From Labrenzia sp. DG1229 (GTDB lineage Bacteria; Pseudomonadota; Alphaproteobacteria; Rhizobiales; Stappiaceae): 64,000 bases of DNA. A program made the position numbers and the translations under genes. Position 1 is the first letter of the stretch. The number at the start of each line of letters is the position of its first letter. Under the pieces are notes generated by a model. It was not told the origin of the DNA. It saw only the letters and a list, made by a program, of their open reading frames with translations, and searched no databases. The stretch lies in assembly GCF_000521215.1 (NCBI RefSeq), contig NZ_KI928927.1:156440-220439 (forward strand). Reading direction: 5' to 3'. Below, piece by piece: positions 62,874 through 64,000 of this stretch.

Positions 62874-63980
62874 TCAATGCGCCTGCTCGCGTACCTTTTG
62901 CATCGCGTTTGCAAGATTCCGCTCCATTGCACCCTTGTTTATCGACAGGGACTGGAAAAGTTTCTCAGTCCAGGAAAGAGCACCGGACGCCAACAGGAAA
63001 GTCTCAGGGACGACGACCCATTCACCGATCCAGGTCCCGCCGGAGCGTTCGTGTTGGTGAAGAGTGAGTTCCCCGATCTGTTCGGCGCGTTGGCGTCCGA
63101 GCTTCGCCACAGCTTCAGCGAATTCCGAGGCACGTTGGTTGCGTTTGTGACCCATGGCAGACGAAGCCCCCTTGCCGGGTGACGGGTTTTCCGCAAACTC
63201 GGCAATATCGGAAGAGGACAGCAGATTGACGTTTTGTGCGATCTTGCAAAGTGAGCCGCAAAGGGTTCCGATCGCGCCCACAATGTCAGCGATCCCATCC
63301 CGGGCATTTTGCCAGTGTGGCTCGACAACATGCAGTCCGAGATCTTCGGCAATTCCAGATTTGATCGCTCTGCCTGTTCCGTTCTCGTAGGCTTGATTGT
63401 CTCCAACCGGGCCACCGATCTGCACATTCAATCCCCGTTGACCGGCCTGTTCAATGCAAATTGCCCTTCGGCCCAGTTCCGATTTCCAGACTTCGAGTTT
63501 GGTGGCAAGGCGCAGAGGTACGGCATGCTGACCGTTGGTCCGCCCGATCATCTGCTGCATTCCATGGTCGTTGATATGCGCATCGATGCCAGCGACGATA
63601 CTGTCAAGATTTGCGGAGATCTGCCGAAGTCCATCGCGCATCTGAAGCGCCAGTGCGGTGTCCATGATGTCCTGGGTTGTCGCGTGATAGTGAACATGGC
63701 CGTGAGCGTCTCCCAGGCTTTCGCGCAGTTGCCTCACAAGACCTACGATCGGCCGGCCGACCAGCATCATGTCTTCACGAAGTTGGTGCCGGTCAATATC
63801 GGCAAGAGACAGGCCCGCCAGTGCCGTTGCAACACTAGCAGGTATTAATCCATGTGCGGCCTGATGTCTCGCCAGCGTCTGCTCAACCTTGAGCCAGCAC
63901 TCAATGGTCGCGTCTTCCGACCAGACGGCGCGCATTTCGGGGCTAGAATAGCAGCCCCGGTAGAGGGGAAAATCAAGCAT
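62874..63980 (-). CDS. Fumarase/adenylosuccinate-lyase superfamily protein
   Basis: A 368-residue homotetrameric-lyase type protein. The flexible catalytic loop GKGASSAMGHKRNQRASE corresponds to the GSSxMPxKxN signature, with Gly-His replacing the usual Pro. The helix-rich core has HVHYHATTQDIMDTALALQM, the TxxD/His substrate region as in PcaB and PurB. It might be a 3-carboxymuconate cycloisomerase or adenylosuccinate lyase relative; neither is certain, and the shorter length favours the PcaB-like group. GGAGAG precedes ATG 63980. Upstream partners are beyond the edge. Confidence 0.8.
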   Translation of the reverse strand: MLDFPLYRGCYSSPEMRAVWSEDATIECWLKVEQTLARHQAAHGLIPASVATALAGLSLADIDRHQLREDMMLVGRPIVGLVRQLRESLGDAHGHVHYHATTQDIMDTALALQMRDGLRQISANLDSIVAGIDAHINDHGMQQMIGRTNGQHAVPLRLATKLEVWKSELGRRAICIEQAGQRGLNVQIGGPVGDNQAYENGTGRAIKSGIAEDLGLHVVEPHWQNARDGIADIVGAIGTLCGSLCKIAQNVNLLSSSDIAEFAENPSPGKGASSAMGHKRNQRASEFAEAVAKLGRQRAEQIGELTLHQHERSGGTWIGEWVVVPETFLLASGALSWTEKLFQSLSINKGAMERNLANAMQKVREQAH

Positions 63981-64000
63981 CGCCAAGCTCTCCGTCGGCG

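Noticed and set aside
1..64000. CRISPR arrays, insertion sequences, prophage or integrative-element borders, tRNA and rRNA genes
   Set aside because: No repeated spacer pattern, transposase, integrase, tRNA cloverleaf or rRNA segment was recognised anywhere in the window.

Overview
The window looks like a chromosomal segment of a moderately GC-rich alphaproteobacterium, probably Hyphomicrobiales and perhaps a Stappiaceae-type marine bacterium (Roseibium/Labrenzia/Stappia). The lineage call rests on several things: the separate F0 operon atpI-atpB-atpE-atpF'-atpF with a b' subunit, the run mutY-dciA-dsbA-smc, a NadQ-type NAD regulator, Irr-type iron boxes, a GAAC-N7-GAAC SOS box, btaAB betaine-lipid genes and an MaeB malic enzyme with a PTA domain. 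The genus is an inference. I see no prophage, insertion sequence, CRISPR array, tRNA or rRNA gene. Nearly everything is core or conserved accessory metabolism.

Layout. 0-6.2 kb: polar amino-acid ABC permease and binding protein, AMP nucleosidase, bacterioferritin with two Irr-type boxes, a secreted fasciclin protein, and a VOC protein. 6.2-15.3 kb: mutY, dciA, a Tat-exported DsbA-like protein, smc, then the F0 ATP synthase operon with its own promoter and terminator. 15.6-20.3 kb: rnhB, an SOS-boxed radical SAM gene, a GT2 glycosyltransferase, a glutathionyl-hydroquinone reductase, a GNAT protein and moaB. 20.5-28.3 kb: aminotransferase, ceramidase-like membrane protein, maeB, chorismate mutase, PQQ-type sugar dehydrogenase and a DEAD-box helicase. 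28.2-29.3 kb: a gene-free stretch, mostly AT-rich, with hairpins at both ends. 29.3-36.1 kb: a small membrane protein and etfQO, a UDG, a PilZ protein, an S49 peptidase with a tiny membrane protein, and a MATE transporter. 36.4-44 kb: glyQ and glyS, separated by lemA, DUF2207 and a GGDEF-EAL gene. 44-47 kb: GNAT, fatty-acid desaturase, MFS. 47.5-57.7 kb: nadABC, a GlxA-type regulator, a YqhA-like protein, a SleB hydrolase and a minus-strand operon ygfZ-HD-PTP-nadQ. 57.9-64 kb: a dihydroorotase-like gene, an L,D-transpeptidase, btaAB, and a fumarase-superfamily lyase at the right edge.

Genes that work together. nadA, nadB and nadC make NAMN from aspartate, and the predicted repressor NadQ lies about 4 kb away. 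A CTCA-N3-TGAG inverted repeat abuts the likely nadA -10, and a strong terminator-like hairpin sits between nadA and nadB. btaA and btaB build the phosphorus-free lipid DGTS. bfr carries tandem iron-response boxes.

Sequence quality. Four conserved genes (atpF', the helicase tail, the UDG, the MATE tail) show single-base frame disruptions, two clear and two probable. The simplest reading is indel errors in the assembly. I found no convincing wholly new multi-gene system. The best candidates for new biology are the possible structured RNA at about 29.0-29.33 kb, the layered control of nadABC, the dihydroorotase-like protein lacking one metal-ligand histidine, and the SOS-boxed radical SAM gene.
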